Part shown: positions 52,201 through 60,065 of the stretch, in pieces | Layout: each line of letters starts with the position of its first letter | How positions within the stretch are numbered: the stretch's first letter is position 1 | Assembly (NCBI GenBank): GCA_016710285.1 | Contig: JADJXR010000001.1 | Span: 2,416,001 to 2,480,000, forward strand | Length of the DNA: 64,000 nt | From: Chlorobiota bacterium | Lineage (GTDB): Bacteria; Bacteroidota; Ignavibacteria; OLB7 | Direction: 5' to 3' | Notes under the pieces: generated by a model | The model's input: the letters and a program-made list of their open reading frames with translations, nothing else | What the model was told of the DNA's origin: nothing | Database searches by the model: none | Translations under genes and position numbers: made by a program

Positions 52201-53663
52201 TTGTTCCGATGCTGCTTGCTTCCGGGGCCGGCGCGGAGGTGCAACGCCCCCTTGCCACGGTGATTATCGGCGGGCTGGTTTCCTCCACCTTTCTCACCCT
52301 TTTCATTCTTCCCATCATTTACGATTGGCTTGGAAGCAGCCAGCCCCCCAGCGACCACGTGCTGGACGTCACCGGCCCGCTTCCAACTCCATCGCCAACT
52401 CCATCGCCAGTCCCGCATGGTGCCGGGAATACGGCGGTCGTGCTGCTGATGGTGGCCATTGGCTGCGTTGCCGCGGCCCAGCGTGCCGAATCGCAAACGC
52501 CCCTGACCATGGAGGAAGCGCAACGCCGTGCGGTGGCTGCTTCGCCGCTGTTGCGCCGTGGCGATGCGGTTATCCAGCGGGAGCGTGGCCAGTTGTCCGG
52601 CGCGTCGCTTCTGCCCGACCCCGAGGTGTTTTACACGGTTGATGAATCCGCAGCCCCGGGGCTTGTGGGAAAGGGGAACAGCGCGGTTGGGGTTTCGCAA
52701 ACCCTCGATTTCCCAACGCTGGCTGGGGCGCGGAGTGGCGTGGCCAACGCACGCTTGGAGCAAGCCACGTGGGAGCGCAAAGCGGACGAGCGTGCGGTCC
52801 AGCGGCGTGCGGCCCTGGCCTGGTACGATGCCTACGCCGCCCGCACAGCCGCCCAGCTTGCCGACAGCGCGACCGGGGTTGCGCGGGAGTTTGCCCGGCT
52901 GACGGAGGCCAAACGAAATGCTGGTGAGATTGGCGCGTTGGAAGCGGCCCAAGCGCAGCTTGCGTTGGCCACAACGCAACGCCGCCAGCGCGTTGCCGAA
53001 GGGCGATACCAGCAAGCCCTTACCGAGCTTCGGTTGGTGATTGGTGCTTCGCCTGCCGAGCCTGTTCAACTTCCCAACGTACTTCCTGCGGGCGCGGCAG
53101 TGCCAACGTTCGACCAGTTGGAGGCGGCACTCAGGGCCAACGCCCCCCAGCTGCAAGCGGCAAAGTATGCCACCCAAGCCGCAAACGCCGAGCGGAAAGC
53201 GGTGGCCATGCAGGGTTACCCTTCGCTCACGTTGGAGTACTCCCTGCAAACGGTGGATGCTGTTGGCGGATACTATGGCGGCGGCGTTCGGCTGGGCGTT
53301 CCGCTGTGGCGATGGATGAACAGCGGCCCGGGTGATGCCGCCGCCGCCGAGGAAGCGATTCGCCAGGCGGAAGCATCGGCAATCGAGCGGGAGATGTTGG
53401 CCGAGCTTCGCTTAACGTGGGAGCAGTACCAAACCGCGCAACGCACCGCCGATGAGTATCAGCAAGGGGTGTTGCCCCAGGCTTCCAAAGCGTACCAGAT
53501 TGCCTTGCAACTCTATCAACAGGGAGAGGCAACGTACTTGGAGGCATTAACCGCGCAAGCCGCCTTCGTGGAGCTTCGCGCCGACGCTGCCGAGGCCGCC
53601 GCCCTTGCCGAACGCCTTCGCTTGGGCCTTCAACTTCTTACCGGCAGCGGAGGTGGGAAATGA
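49254..53663 (+). CDS. czcA: CzcA-type heavy-metal RND pump fused to a CzcC/TolC-like outer-membrane channel
   Basis: A 1469-residue fusion. Residues 1 to about 1040 are a complete HME-type RND pump: the TM4 proton-relay motif DFGLVVDGSLIIVEN (D398, D404, E411) is the form of Zn/Co/Cd/Ni exporters rather than Cu/Ag ones. A linker with repeated TPSP units and a hydrophobic helix (TAVVLLMVAIGCVAAAQ) leads from about residue 1080 to an outer-membrane efflux-channel domain (PLTMEEAQRRAVAASPLL, LTEAKRNAGEIGALEAAQAQ, YQQGEATYLEALTAQAAF). Such fusions occur in Bacteroidota. The ATG at 49254 has GGAG upstream. It overlaps the adaptor region by ATGA at 53660. It should expel divalent metal across both membranes. 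Confidence 0.93.
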   Translation: MFNAIIAFSLRHRALVLLAVLGLAAGGVYAFSRLPIDAVPDITNNQVQVLTSAPAFSPVEVERFITFPIETSLKSLPDLAELRSLSQSGLSVVTVVFHDDVDIYFARQQVLEKLREAEELIPDGVERPELAPVSTGLGEIFRYIVRDTTGKLSAMDLRTVQDYIVRRGLLGTPGLAEVNSLGGFVKQFHILVRPDALAAYGITLRQVFEAVARTSGNAGGAYIENGPEQYSVRSVGLATGIADLQSTVIRVSPGGTPLLLADVADVQPGAAIRFGSASQDGKGEVVTGITMQLKGANSRVTVNAVKQRIEELRGALPPGVVIEPYYDREELVDRTITTVITNLMEGALLVVGVLLLFLVNLRAGIVLASVIPLSMLFAGIMMVLTGQSGNLMSLGAIDFGLVVDGSLIIVENCLRMLESRYRQSGGVPLTDVEMRRLLYAGSVEVRKAAQFGEIIIIVVYLPILTLQGIEGKLFRPMALTVAYALVGALLMSVTYVPAMLSLVLKKQGRVRHSPIITTLQRWYAPLLRRSLGMRWVIVPTTVLLLAGAIFTFTRLGGEFIPRLDEGDIAMHIIRIPSVSLTESQQITNRVEAILKKFPEVRTVVSSTGRAEISTDPMGVELADAYVMLHPREEWNTGRTKAELVEAMDQALKNVPGAGVQFLQPIEMRMNELIAGARGDVVVKITGEEFQTLNPAAESVARILRGTPGAADVTLEQTSGLPQLVIRPNRAAIARYGMTVEEVNDVIRTAIGGMKAAEVAEGEKRFDVVVRLAEPARNNAEAIGNIWVSTPSGPRVPLSELASVALEEGPTRVLRQDGSRFVMVQANVRGRDVESFVNEVRAKITAELKLPAGYNITFGGQFENLQAASQRLTIVVPIALALIFGLLFQTFRSARIGVMIFLCVPMAIIGGIGGLVIAGLPFSISAGVGFIALFGIAVLNGIVMVAAIRKFQTEGFPRREAVLAGAEERLRPVVTTAALAAFGFVPMLLASGAGAEVQRPLATVIIGGLVSSTFLTLFILPIIYDWLGSSQPPSDHVLDVTGPLPTPSPTPSPVPHGAGNTAVVLLMVAIGCVAAAQRAESQTPLTMEEAQRRAVAASPLLRRGDAVIQRERGQLSGASLLPDPEVFYTVDESAAPGLVGKGNSAVGVSQTLDFPTLAGARSGVANARLEQATWERKADERAVQRRAALAWYDAYAARTAAQLADSATGVAREFARLTEAKRNAGEIGALEAAQAQLALATTQRRQRVAEGRYQQALTELRLVIGASPAEPVQLPNVLPAGAAVPTFDQLEAALRANAPQLQAAKYATQAANAERKAVAMQGYPSLTLEYSLQTVDAVGGYYGGGVRLGVPLWRWMNSGPGDAAAAEEAIRQAEASAIEREMLAELRLTWEQYQTAQRTADEYQQGVLPQASKAYQIALQLYQQGEATYLEALTAQAAFVELRADAAEAAALAERLRLGLQLLTGSGGGK

Positions 53664-53734
53664 GCCACACGATTCACCAACGACCAGTTCCTCAACAACC
53701 AATCCATCAACAATCCATTCATCAGAATATCATC

Positions 53735-55033
53735 ATGGCCTCACGTTCATCACGCTGGTTCTTCCCTGCTGCGCGGTTCCATTGGTGCATGGCCGTGGCG
53801 GCTGCGCTTGCCTTGTGCCTGCTTGCCGGATGCTCCGGCACCGGCGCCCCCGCCAAACAGGATGCCGACAGCACAAGCCAACAACAGAAGGAAAAGGGCC
53901 ATGACCACGAGGGGGAAGCCCACAGTGGCGAGCATGGGGATGAACACGGCGACGAACATGAGGGCCACGAACACGGGGATGAACACGGAAGCGAGATCAC
54001 CCTTACCCCGGCGGCGATGAAGGAAGCAGGAATCGTGGTGGAGCCGGCGCAGCGCCAGCCGGTCAACGCCGTGGTGACAGCACCGGGGCGGGTGATGCCA
54101 ACGCAAGATGGCGTTGCGCACGTGGGACCGGTGATTGCCGGGCGCGTCACCAAGCTGTTTGTGAAGGAGGGGGATCACGTCCGCGCCGGAACCCCGCTGG
54201 CGGAGCTGGAGGCGTTCGATGTGAGCAATCTGAAAGGGGAGTATCTGCAAGCGCGTGCCGAGCTGGCAAAAGCCGAAGCAACGCTGGCGCGGCAACGCCA
54301 GCTGGTGAGCGATGGAGTTGGGTCCAAGAAAAATTTGGAGGAGGCGGAGTCGGCTTGGGGGTTGGCAACGGCTTCGGCAAAAGCCACCACAGCGCGGTTG
54401 CGGTCGCTGGGGATTAATCCGGAGAAGATTTCGGAAGAGACGGCTTTCAATCCTCGCATCCTTCTCCGCTCCCCAATCGCCGGGGTGGTTGCCCAGCGGG
54501 ATGTGGCCTTGGGGGAGTATGTGGAGCCAAGCAAGGATGCTTTCCAGGTCGTCAACACGAACGTCGTCTGGGCCGATGCGCAGGTCCCGCCGGCGGTTGC
54601 TGGCGAAATAACGGTGGGGCGCACCGGGTTTGTGCGCGATGCCGACGGCCACCGCCACGCCGGGCGGATCATCTTCATTGCCCCAACGGTGAACCCCGAT
54701 TCCCGAACCGTCACGGTGCGCGTGGCGGTGGATAATCCCAACGTCCATTTGCGCCCGGAGACCTTCGTCACCGTGGAGTTTGAACGCCCCGTGGGGACCA
54801 CCGCGCTCAGCGTCCCCGCCGATGCGTTGGAGCAGCAGGGGGGTGAGTATTTCCTGTATCGCGAGCATGAACCTGGAACGTTTGAACGTGTGCAGGTGGA
54901 GGTGGAGTCGCAAGCCTCGGGGAAAGCGATCATCCGTGCAGGAATTGCCGAAGGGGAGCGCGTTGCCGTGAAAGGGGTGTTCTACTTGAAGTCGCAACGG
55001 CAGAAAGGGGAGCTGCAGGAGCATCATCATTAA
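53735..55033 (+). CDS. czcB: RND efflux periplasmic adaptor (CzcB-like), His-rich
   Basis: A membrane-fusion protein of about 432 residues. Its lipoprotein-type signal ends ALCLLAGC. A metal-binding stretch follows (HDHEGEAHSGEHG, HGDEHEGHEHGDEHG), then the adaptor core: MKEAGIVVEPAQ, RVMPTQDGVAHVGPVIAG, the barrel-sandwich half LFVKEGDHVRAGTPLAE, a coiled-coil hairpin (GEYLQARAELAKAEATLARQ) and the closing HPFxxR-type beta domain LLRSPIAGVVAQRDVALGEY. An in-frame ATG at 53660 overlaps the pump stop (ATGA) but encodes a repetitive Gln/His/Pro stretch, so 53735 is preferred. It links the CzcA pump to its channel domain. Confidence 0.92.
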   Translation: MASRSSRWFFPAARFHWCMAVAAALALCLLAGCSGTGAPAKQDADSTSQQQKEKGHDHEGEAHSGEHGDEHGDEHEGHEHGDEHGSEITLTPAAMKEAGIVVEPAQRQPVNAVVTAPGRVMPTQDGVAHVGPVIAGRVTKLFVKEGDHVRAGTPLAELEAFDVSNLKGEYLQARAELAKAEATLARQRQLVSDGVGSKKNLEEAESAWGLATASAKATTARLRSLGINPEKISEETAFNPRILLRSPIAGVVAQRDVALGEYVEPSKDAFQVVNTNVVWADAQVPPAVAGEITVGRTGFVRDADGHRHAGRIIFIAPTVNPDSRTVTVRVAVDNPNVHLRPETFVTVEFERPVGTTALSVPADALEQQGGEYFLYREHEPGTFERVQVEVESQASGKAIIRAGIAEGERVAVKGVFYLKSQRQKGELQEHHH

Positions 55034-55106
55034 GGTGGGGTTGGAGCAATTTCGCAATGGAGTTTGATTGGAGATGGAACAAGGAATTATCATTTTGCAG
55101 GCAGAC

Positions 55107-57386
55107 ATGAGCACAACGCAGCTACGTATCGAACAGATGGATTGCCCAACCGAGGAGCGGATGATCCGCAACCTTCTGGCGGGCCGCGACGGCATCCAGA
55201 ATCTGGATTTTAATCTTATCAGCCGCACGCTGACGGTTCAGCATTCCCTTGCCGATGCAACCGACCTGGTGCGTGCCATTGCCACGCTGGGGATGGAGGC
55301 GATTATTCACGATGGCGCGGCCAAGCGTGTGGAGCTTCCGGTCCTTTCCAATCCGTGGTGGCAATCGTCCGGGGTGGTGTTGGCGGCGATCTCTGGGGTT
55401 TGCGCAATCGCTGCCGAAGGGCTTGTGGTTGGCGGGATGGAGGAATCGGCCACGCTGATCCGGGCGGTTGCGGCGGTTGGGATCATCACCGGCGGGTGGA
55501 AGGTTGCCCCAAAAGCGTGGAACTCGCTGCGGACCCTTACGCTGAACATCAACTTCCTGATGGCGATTGCAACCATCGGCGCGGTGATGATTGGCGAGTG
55601 GGCCGAAGGGGCAATGGTGATCTTCCTGTTTGCCGTTGCCGAGCTGATTGAAGCCCGCAGCCTAGACCGCGCCCGCAACGCCATCCGCTCGCTGATGGAG
55701 CTTACCCCCGACCGCGTCACCGTCCGCCGCAGCGATGTTTGGCAAGTGGTGGCGGCGGAGGACGTGCTGGTGAACGACATCGTTCGGGTGAAGCCTGGCG
55801 AATCGCTGGCGTTGGATGGAGTTCTGGTTAGCGGTGCCTCGGCCCTGAACCAAGCGCCCGTCACCGGCGAATCCATGCCGGTGGAGAAAACCCCGGGCGA
55901 TGAGCTGTTCGCCGGCAGCATCAACGGAAGCGGGGCGTTCGAGTATCGGGTGACGCGGGCCGTTGCCGACAGCACCATCAACCGGATTGTGCAGCTTGTT
56001 GAGCAGGCCGCTGGCAACCGTTCCAGCAGCGAACGGTTTGTGGACCGCTTTGCCGGAATCTACACGCCGATTGTTGTGGCGATTGCGGTGCTGGTTGCGA
56101 TTGTGCCGCCGCTTTTCTTTGCTGCCGGCTGGGTTGATTGGCTCCATCGTGCGCTGGTGCTTCTGGTGATTGGCTGCCCCTGCGCGTTGGTGATTTCCAC
56201 CCCGGTGACCATCGTCAGCGGGCTTGCGGCGGCGGCGCGGCGGGGGATTTTGATTAAAGGGGGAATCTATCTGGAGCTTGGCCGGAACCTGCGCTGCATC
56301 GCGCTGGACAAAACCGGGACATTGACCGAAGGGAAGCCGCACGTCACCGACGTGATCACCTTCAACAACATCCCGTCCGACCACTTGCTCCACCTTGCAG
56401 CGGCGGTGGAGGTGAAATCGGAGCACCCGATAGCCGCGGCCATTGTTGCCGAGCACGATCGCCACCACGTGGATGAGCCGGAGGTGGTGATCTCCGAATT
56501 CTCCGCGCTCCCCGGGCGGGGTATCCAAGCCGTGGTGGAGGGTGAGACGATCTGGGTTGGGAACCACCGCCTGGCCCATGACTTGCAGGTGTGCAACAGC
56601 GATGTTGAAGAAAAACTTTCGGCGATTGAGGCCAACGGAAAAACCGCTGTTGTGGTGATGAACCGCACCGCCGTGCTGGGGGTGATTGGGGTGATGGACA
56701 CCGTCCGCCAGAACGCTTCCGAAACGATTGCGGAGCTTCACCAGCTGGGCCTGAAGACAGCGATGCTGACGGGGGATAACGCCCTGACGGCCCGGTCGGT
56801 CGCCACCCAGTTGGGGATTGACGATGTCCGTGCCGAGCTTCTTCCCGATCACAAAATTGCGGCGGTGCAGCAGCTCCGGCAGGCGCACGGCTCAACCGGA
56901 ATGGTGGGGGATGGGATCAACGACGCGCCCGCGCTGGCCGGCGCAACCATTGGCTTTGCGATGGGCGCGGCGGGGACAAACGTGGCGCTGGAAACCGCCG
57001 ACGTTGCGCTGATGGAGGACAACCTGCGGAAGCTGCCGGAGTTCATCCGGTTGTCGCGGCGGGCGTTCGGGGTGCTGTGGCAAAACATCGCCATTGCCCT
57101 GGGGCTGAAACTGATATTTTTCGTGCTGGCGGTGCTGGGCTACGCCACACTCTGGATGGCGGTGTTTGCCGACATGGGAGCATCGCTGATTGTGGTGGCC
57201 AACGGCCTGCGACTGCTGCGCGGAAGTGCGATTGCTTCCGCCGCCGGGTCCGCCGCCACGGCAACCGCAACCGTTGCCGACCCGCTTGCTGCCAGCAGCT
57301 GCAACAGCCATTGCTGCGGCCACACCAGCAGCCAGGCTGATGAGGATCATCAACACGACCACCGCCACACGGCGGTGCAACCATAA
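55107..57386 (+). CDS. Zn/Cd-type heavy-metal P1B-ATPase
   Basis: A 759-residue exporter. An N-terminal HMA domain has MDCPTEE (C13), where the second cysteine of the usual CxxC is replaced by an acidic ligand pair. The core has CPC (357-359, GCPCALVIS), the phosphorylated aspartate D401 in DKTGTLTEG, TGES (253-256), SEHPIAAAI and GDGINDAPALAGA. The CPC form and MDCPTEE suggest Zn/Cd/Pb transport. A Cys/His tail (SCNSHCCGHTSS, EDHQHDHRH) is added at the C terminus. The ATG at 55107 fits the HMA start; an in-frame ATG at 55068 is possible. It is 73 bases after czcB and completes the resistance operon by moving cytoplasmic metal outward. Confidence 0.93.
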   Translation: MSTTQLRIEQMDCPTEERMIRNLLAGRDGIQNLDFNLISRTLTVQHSLADATDLVRAIATLGMEAIIHDGAAKRVELPVLSNPWWQSSGVVLAAISGVCAIAAEGLVVGGMEESATLIRAVAAVGIITGGWKVAPKAWNSLRTLTLNINFLMAIATIGAVMIGEWAEGAMVIFLFAVAELIEARSLDRARNAIRSLMELTPDRVTVRRSDVWQVVAAEDVLVNDIVRVKPGESLALDGVLVSGASALNQAPVTGESMPVEKTPGDELFAGSINGSGAFEYRVTRAVADSTINRIVQLVEQAAGNRSSSERFVDRFAGIYTPIVVAIAVLVAIVPPLFFAAGWVDWLHRALVLLVIGCPCALVISTPVTIVSGLAAAARRGILIKGGIYLELGRNLRCIALDKTGTLTEGKPHVTDVITFNNIPSDHLLHLAAAVEVKSEHPIAAAIVAEHDRHHVDEPEVVISEFSALPGRGIQAVVEGETIWVGNHRLAHDLQVCNSDVEEKLSAIEANGKTAVVVMNRTAVLGVIGVMDTVRQNASETIAELHQLGLKTAMLTGDNALTARSVATQLGIDDVRAELLPDHKIAAVQQLRQAHGSTGMVGDGINDAPALAGATIGFAMGAAGTNVALETADVALMEDNLRKLPEFIRLSRRAFGVLWQNIAIALGLKLIFFVLAVLGYATLWMAVFADMGASLIVVANGLRLLRGSAIASAAGSAATATATVADPLAASSCNSHCCGHTSSQADEDHQHDHRHTAVQP

Positions 57387-57458
57387 CCGCAGGGAAGGGG
57401 CATCCGCCCGCAGCAGAAAGGAATCAAACCTTCGCACACCTTTTTGGGAGAGCACAGC

Positions 57459-58355
57459 ATGACAACACGAACCCTTTGCCACGGACTTCTTACGCTGATT
57501 TTAACAACGCTTGCGGCAAAAGCGCAGGAGGCCACACCGCCAGACACCACATGGAAAACGGGAGGGCAAGTTGGGGTGAACTTCTCGCAGGTGGCGCTTT
57601 CCAACTGGGCCGGTGGTGGCCAGAACACGTTAGCAATCGCAGGGCTGGTGAACCTGTTCGGCAACATGAAGACCGAGGTCTCGACGTGGGATAATGGGTT
57701 GGAGGTTGGCTACGGTTTCACAAAACTTGCCGAACAAGATTTCCGCAAAAGCGATGATAAAGTGATCGTGATCTCCAAGTATGGCTACAAGGCCACCGAC
57801 CAGCTATTCTACAGCGGCTTGCTTGATGCCCGCACCCAACTGAGCGATGGTTTCAACTACGACAAGATAGACAGCGCAACCGGGGACCCTACGGTCATCT
57901 CGCGGTTTGCTGCACCGGCCTACGTCACGCTTGGTCTTGGTGCCACGTGGAAGCCCGCCAGCTACTTCGAGGTCTTCCTTGCGCCAGTTTCTAACCGATT
58001 GATCCTTGTGATGGACGACGAACTGTCGGCAGCCGGGGCGTTCGGCGTGGACCCGGGGAAGAAGGTGAAAAGTGAGCTTGGCGCGTTGCTGAACGCCACA
58101 TTCAAAAAGGAGCTGATGACCAACGTGACGCTCAGCTCGCGGCTGAATGTCTTCTCCGCCTACTCAACATTCGACAAAGCGGTGGTGACGTGGGAATCGT
58201 TGTTGGGGCTGAAAGTGAATGACTACATCACCGCAAGCGTTGCGCTGGATGTGCTGTACGATGAGAAGGTGAAGATCACCCGCGACGACAAAACGATTGG
58301 GCCATCAACCCAAATCCGGGAAGTGTTAGCGATTGGATTCGGGTACAAATTTTAG
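57459..58355 (+). CDS. DUF3078 family exported protein
   Basis: A 298-residue protein with signal peptide (LLTLILTTLAAKAQ) and a beta-rich body matching DUF3078: WKTGGQVGVNFSQVALSNWA, GGGQNTLAIAGLVN, GFTKLAEQDFRKSDDKVI, YVTLGLGATWKPASYFEVFL and an ending in FGYKF. The aromatic C-terminal residue and strand pattern suggest an outer-membrane barrel. Function unknown. The ATG at 57459 has GGGAG upstream; the upstream in-frame start at 57444 would cover that site. It follows the P-type ATPase by 72 bases and ends at a terminator. Confidence 0.85.
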   Translation: MTTRTLCHGLLTLILTTLAAKAQEATPPDTTWKTGGQVGVNFSQVALSNWAGGGQNTLAIAGLVNLFGNMKTEVSTWDNGLEVGYGFTKLAEQDFRKSDDKVIVISKYGYKATDQLFYSGLLDARTQLSDGFNYDKIDSATGDPTVISRFAAPAYVTLGLGATWKPASYFEVFLAPVSNRLILVMDDELSAAGAFGVDPGKKVKSELGALLNATFKKELMTNVTLSSRLNVFSAYSTFDKAVVTWESLLGLKVNDYITASVALDVLYDEKVKITRDDKTIGPSTQIREVLAIGFGYKF

Positions 58356-58370
58356 GGGGAATGGCAATAA

Positions 58371-58410
58371 ACAACAACGCCCGACTGGTGCAGTCGGGCG
58401 TTGTTGTTTT
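58371..58410 (+). terminator. Terminator after the DUF3078 gene
   Basis: A long stem ACAACAACGCCCGACT / AGTCGGGCGTTGTTGT (58371-58407) with a GGTGC loop and four T. The last T also provides the complement of the terminal A of the tRNA-Glu CCA end on the other strand. Confidence 0.85.
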
Positions 58411-58485
58411 GGTACCGCGTACGAGATTCGAACTCGTGTTACCGGCGTGAGAGGCCAGCGTCCTAGACCCCTAGACGAACGCGGC
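58410..58485 (-). tRNA. tRNA-Glu (anticodon CUC)
   Basis: A 76-base cloverleaf on the minus strand. The anticodon arm is CTGGC-CTCTCAC-GCCGG with anticodon CTC; the T-loop reads GTTCGAATC. The acceptor stem GCCGCGT/ACGCGGT has a G-U first pair, and the CCA end is encoded, unlike the two neighbouring tRNAs. Confidence 0.92.
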
Positions 58486-58522
58486 AGATGGATCGGGGAA
58501 ATATCCAAACAAAGCGATGAAG

Positions 58523-58595
58523 TTGCCCCGCCAGGGCTCGAACCTGGACTCTTCTGATCCAGAGTCAGACGTGTTGCCAGTTACACCACAGGGCA
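58523..58595 (-). tRNA. tRNA-Gln (anticodon CUG)
   Basis: A 73-base cloverleaf on the minus strand. The acceptor stem is TGCCCTG/CGGGGCA with one G-U pair; the anticodon arm TCTGA-CTCTGGA-TCAGA gives anticodon CTG; the T-loop is GTTCGAGCC. CCA is not encoded. Confidence 0.92.
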
Positions 58596-58747
58596 GTTAT
58601 TGCTGGGTTGCCAAACGGATGACGGAGGGCAAACATAGCGAAGCCAACTCCGGCAAGCAAGGGGCGCATCCCCCAGCAAAGGAAGGATGCAAAACCACCA
58701 GCAGAATGCTTTGTTGTTATCAAAGAACATCACCTTCAATCCACACG

Positions 58748-58821
<74 letters not shown>

Positions 58822-59054
58822 GGCACAACGAGGGGCAAACATACGTTCTTGGCGCAAACCGTGTCAAGCCTGGAAGCCTGGGAAAATGTAGCAGTGTTTC
58901 GCCCCAGCGATTTTCCCCCCTTGCCAACAGCCGGTGGTTCGGTATGTTCGGGGACGGAAACCGGAAGCTGATGGCTGGCCAATCAAGCCTGGCGGGTGGT
59001 GAAGAAGCCTCCGGTTCCCCGCAAGCCAATCGCAAACAATTCTCAATAAACCTG

Positions 59055-59423
59055 ATGATCGTTTTCACTGAAAAAGCTCCGGCTCCTATCGGCCCATACT
59101 CGCAGGGGAAAGTGTTCGGGAACCTGCTGTTCACCGCCGGGCAAATCGGGCTGACCCCAGCCGGCGACCTTGCCCATGGCCTTGAGGCGCAAACCCGGCA
59201 AGTGCTGGAAAACCTGCGGGCGGTGTTGGAAGCTGGCGGCGCAAATTTTGGGTCCGTGCTGAAGACCACCATTTTCCTGAAAGACATGAACGATTTCGGG
59301 GCCGTCAACAGCATCTATGCCGAGGTCTTCGGCGATTCCGCGCCGGCGCGCTCAACGGTGCAAGCCGCACGCCTGCCAAAGGATGCGCTGGTTGAAATTG
59401 AAGCCATTGCCGCGATTGCATGA
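59055..59423 (+). CDS. ridA: RidA family reactive intermediate deaminase
   Basis: A 122-residue RidA/YjgF protein, which hydrolyses reactive enamine/imine intermediates such as 2-aminoacrylate. Conserved marks are APIGPYSQGKVFGN, FTAGQIGLTPAGDL, QTRQVLENLRAVLEAGG, TTIFLKDMNDFGAVN and the active-site arginine region PARSTVQAARLPKDALVEIE. This is the general RidA type, unlike the 2-aminomuconate deaminase at 5872-6300. The ATG at 59055 fits the family; the frame upstream to 58944 does not. Its stop overlaps the start of the next gene (ATGA). Confidence 0.93.
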   Translation: MIVFTEKAPAPIGPYSQGKVFGNLLFTAGQIGLTPAGDLAHGLEAQTRQVLENLRAVLEAGGANFGSVLKTTIFLKDMNDFGAVNSIYAEVFGDSAPARSTVQAARLPKDALVEIEAIAAIA

Positions 59424-59950
59424 TTCGCGTTCTTCTCTCCACCTTCTGCTTGCTGCTGCTGGCCGCAGCAATGGCAACGGCCCAGGGGGCGGATACCACC
59501 ATCGCGCCACCCACCCCCGCCGACAGCGTTGCCGCAGCCCCCAGCACAGCGATGACCAAAAACCCAACAACGGCGGTTCTGCTATCGCTGATTCCGGGTG
59601 GGGGGCAGATGTACAACGAGCAGTATTGGAAAGCTCCGTTGTTTGTTGGGGTGGCGGGGTTTTTCGTTTTCCAGGCTGTTCGTTACCACAACCTCTATCG
59701 CGACCAAGCCAACCTGGTGGCGGCCACGCCCGAAACCGACAACGCCTACGCTCGGCTGAAACAAATCCGTGAAATCTACCGGGATGAACGCGACGTAAAC
59801 ATCGCCTACTACTTGGGGATTGACATCCTTTGCATGGTTGATGCCTACGTTGGTGCGCACCTGTTCGATTTCAATGTTGACGAGGACCTTACGTCGCGCA
59901 TCTGGTTCAACCCCGTGAATCCTGGCATTGGGGTGTCGTTGCAGTGGTAA
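59420..59950 (+). CDS. DUF5683 family exported/membrane protein
   Basis: A 176-residue protein with signal peptide (FCLLLLAAAMATAQ), an Ala/Pro/Thr linker, and the DUF5683 core: NPTTAVLLSLIPGGGQMYNE, YWKAPLFVGVAGFFVFQA and LGIDILCMVDAYVGAHLFDF, with two likely membrane helices. The PGGGQMYN motif is shared with TM2-like families. Function unknown; Bacteroidota members are common. Its ATG overlaps the ridA stop, so the two are translationally coupled. Confidence 0.85.
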   Translation: MIRVLLSTFCLLLLAAAMATAQGADTTIAPPTPADSVAAAPSTAMTKNPTTAVLLSLIPGGGQMYNEQYWKAPLFVGVAGFFVFQAVRYHNLYRDQANLVAATPETDNAYARLKQIREIYRDERDVNIAYYLGIDILCMVDAYVGAHLFDFNVDEDLTSRIWFNPVNPGIGVSLQW

Positions 59951-59989
59951 GCGATTCCCGCTTCCCACGCCATGTAACACATTCAAGGA

Positions 59990-60021
59990 TTGCCCCCCAT
60001 TTCTCGGCTGGGCTATCTTTG
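59990..60021 (+). promoter_or_regulatory. Bacteroidota-type promoter of the E1 dehydrogenase gene
   Basis: TTG (59990-59992), a 21-base spacer and TATCTTTG (60014-60021) match TTG/TAnnTTTG. The coding start is 45 bases downstream. Confidence 0.6.
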
Positions 60022-60065
60022 CACTCTTCCATCAATCAATCCATTCCTGAAGCATAACAACCACA

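Noticed and set aside
51864..53249. Minus-strand frame of 461 codons opposite the CzcA-CzcC fusion
   Set aside because: Shadow frame; the product is Arg/Gly/His-rich and without domains, while the plus-strand fusion is well supported.
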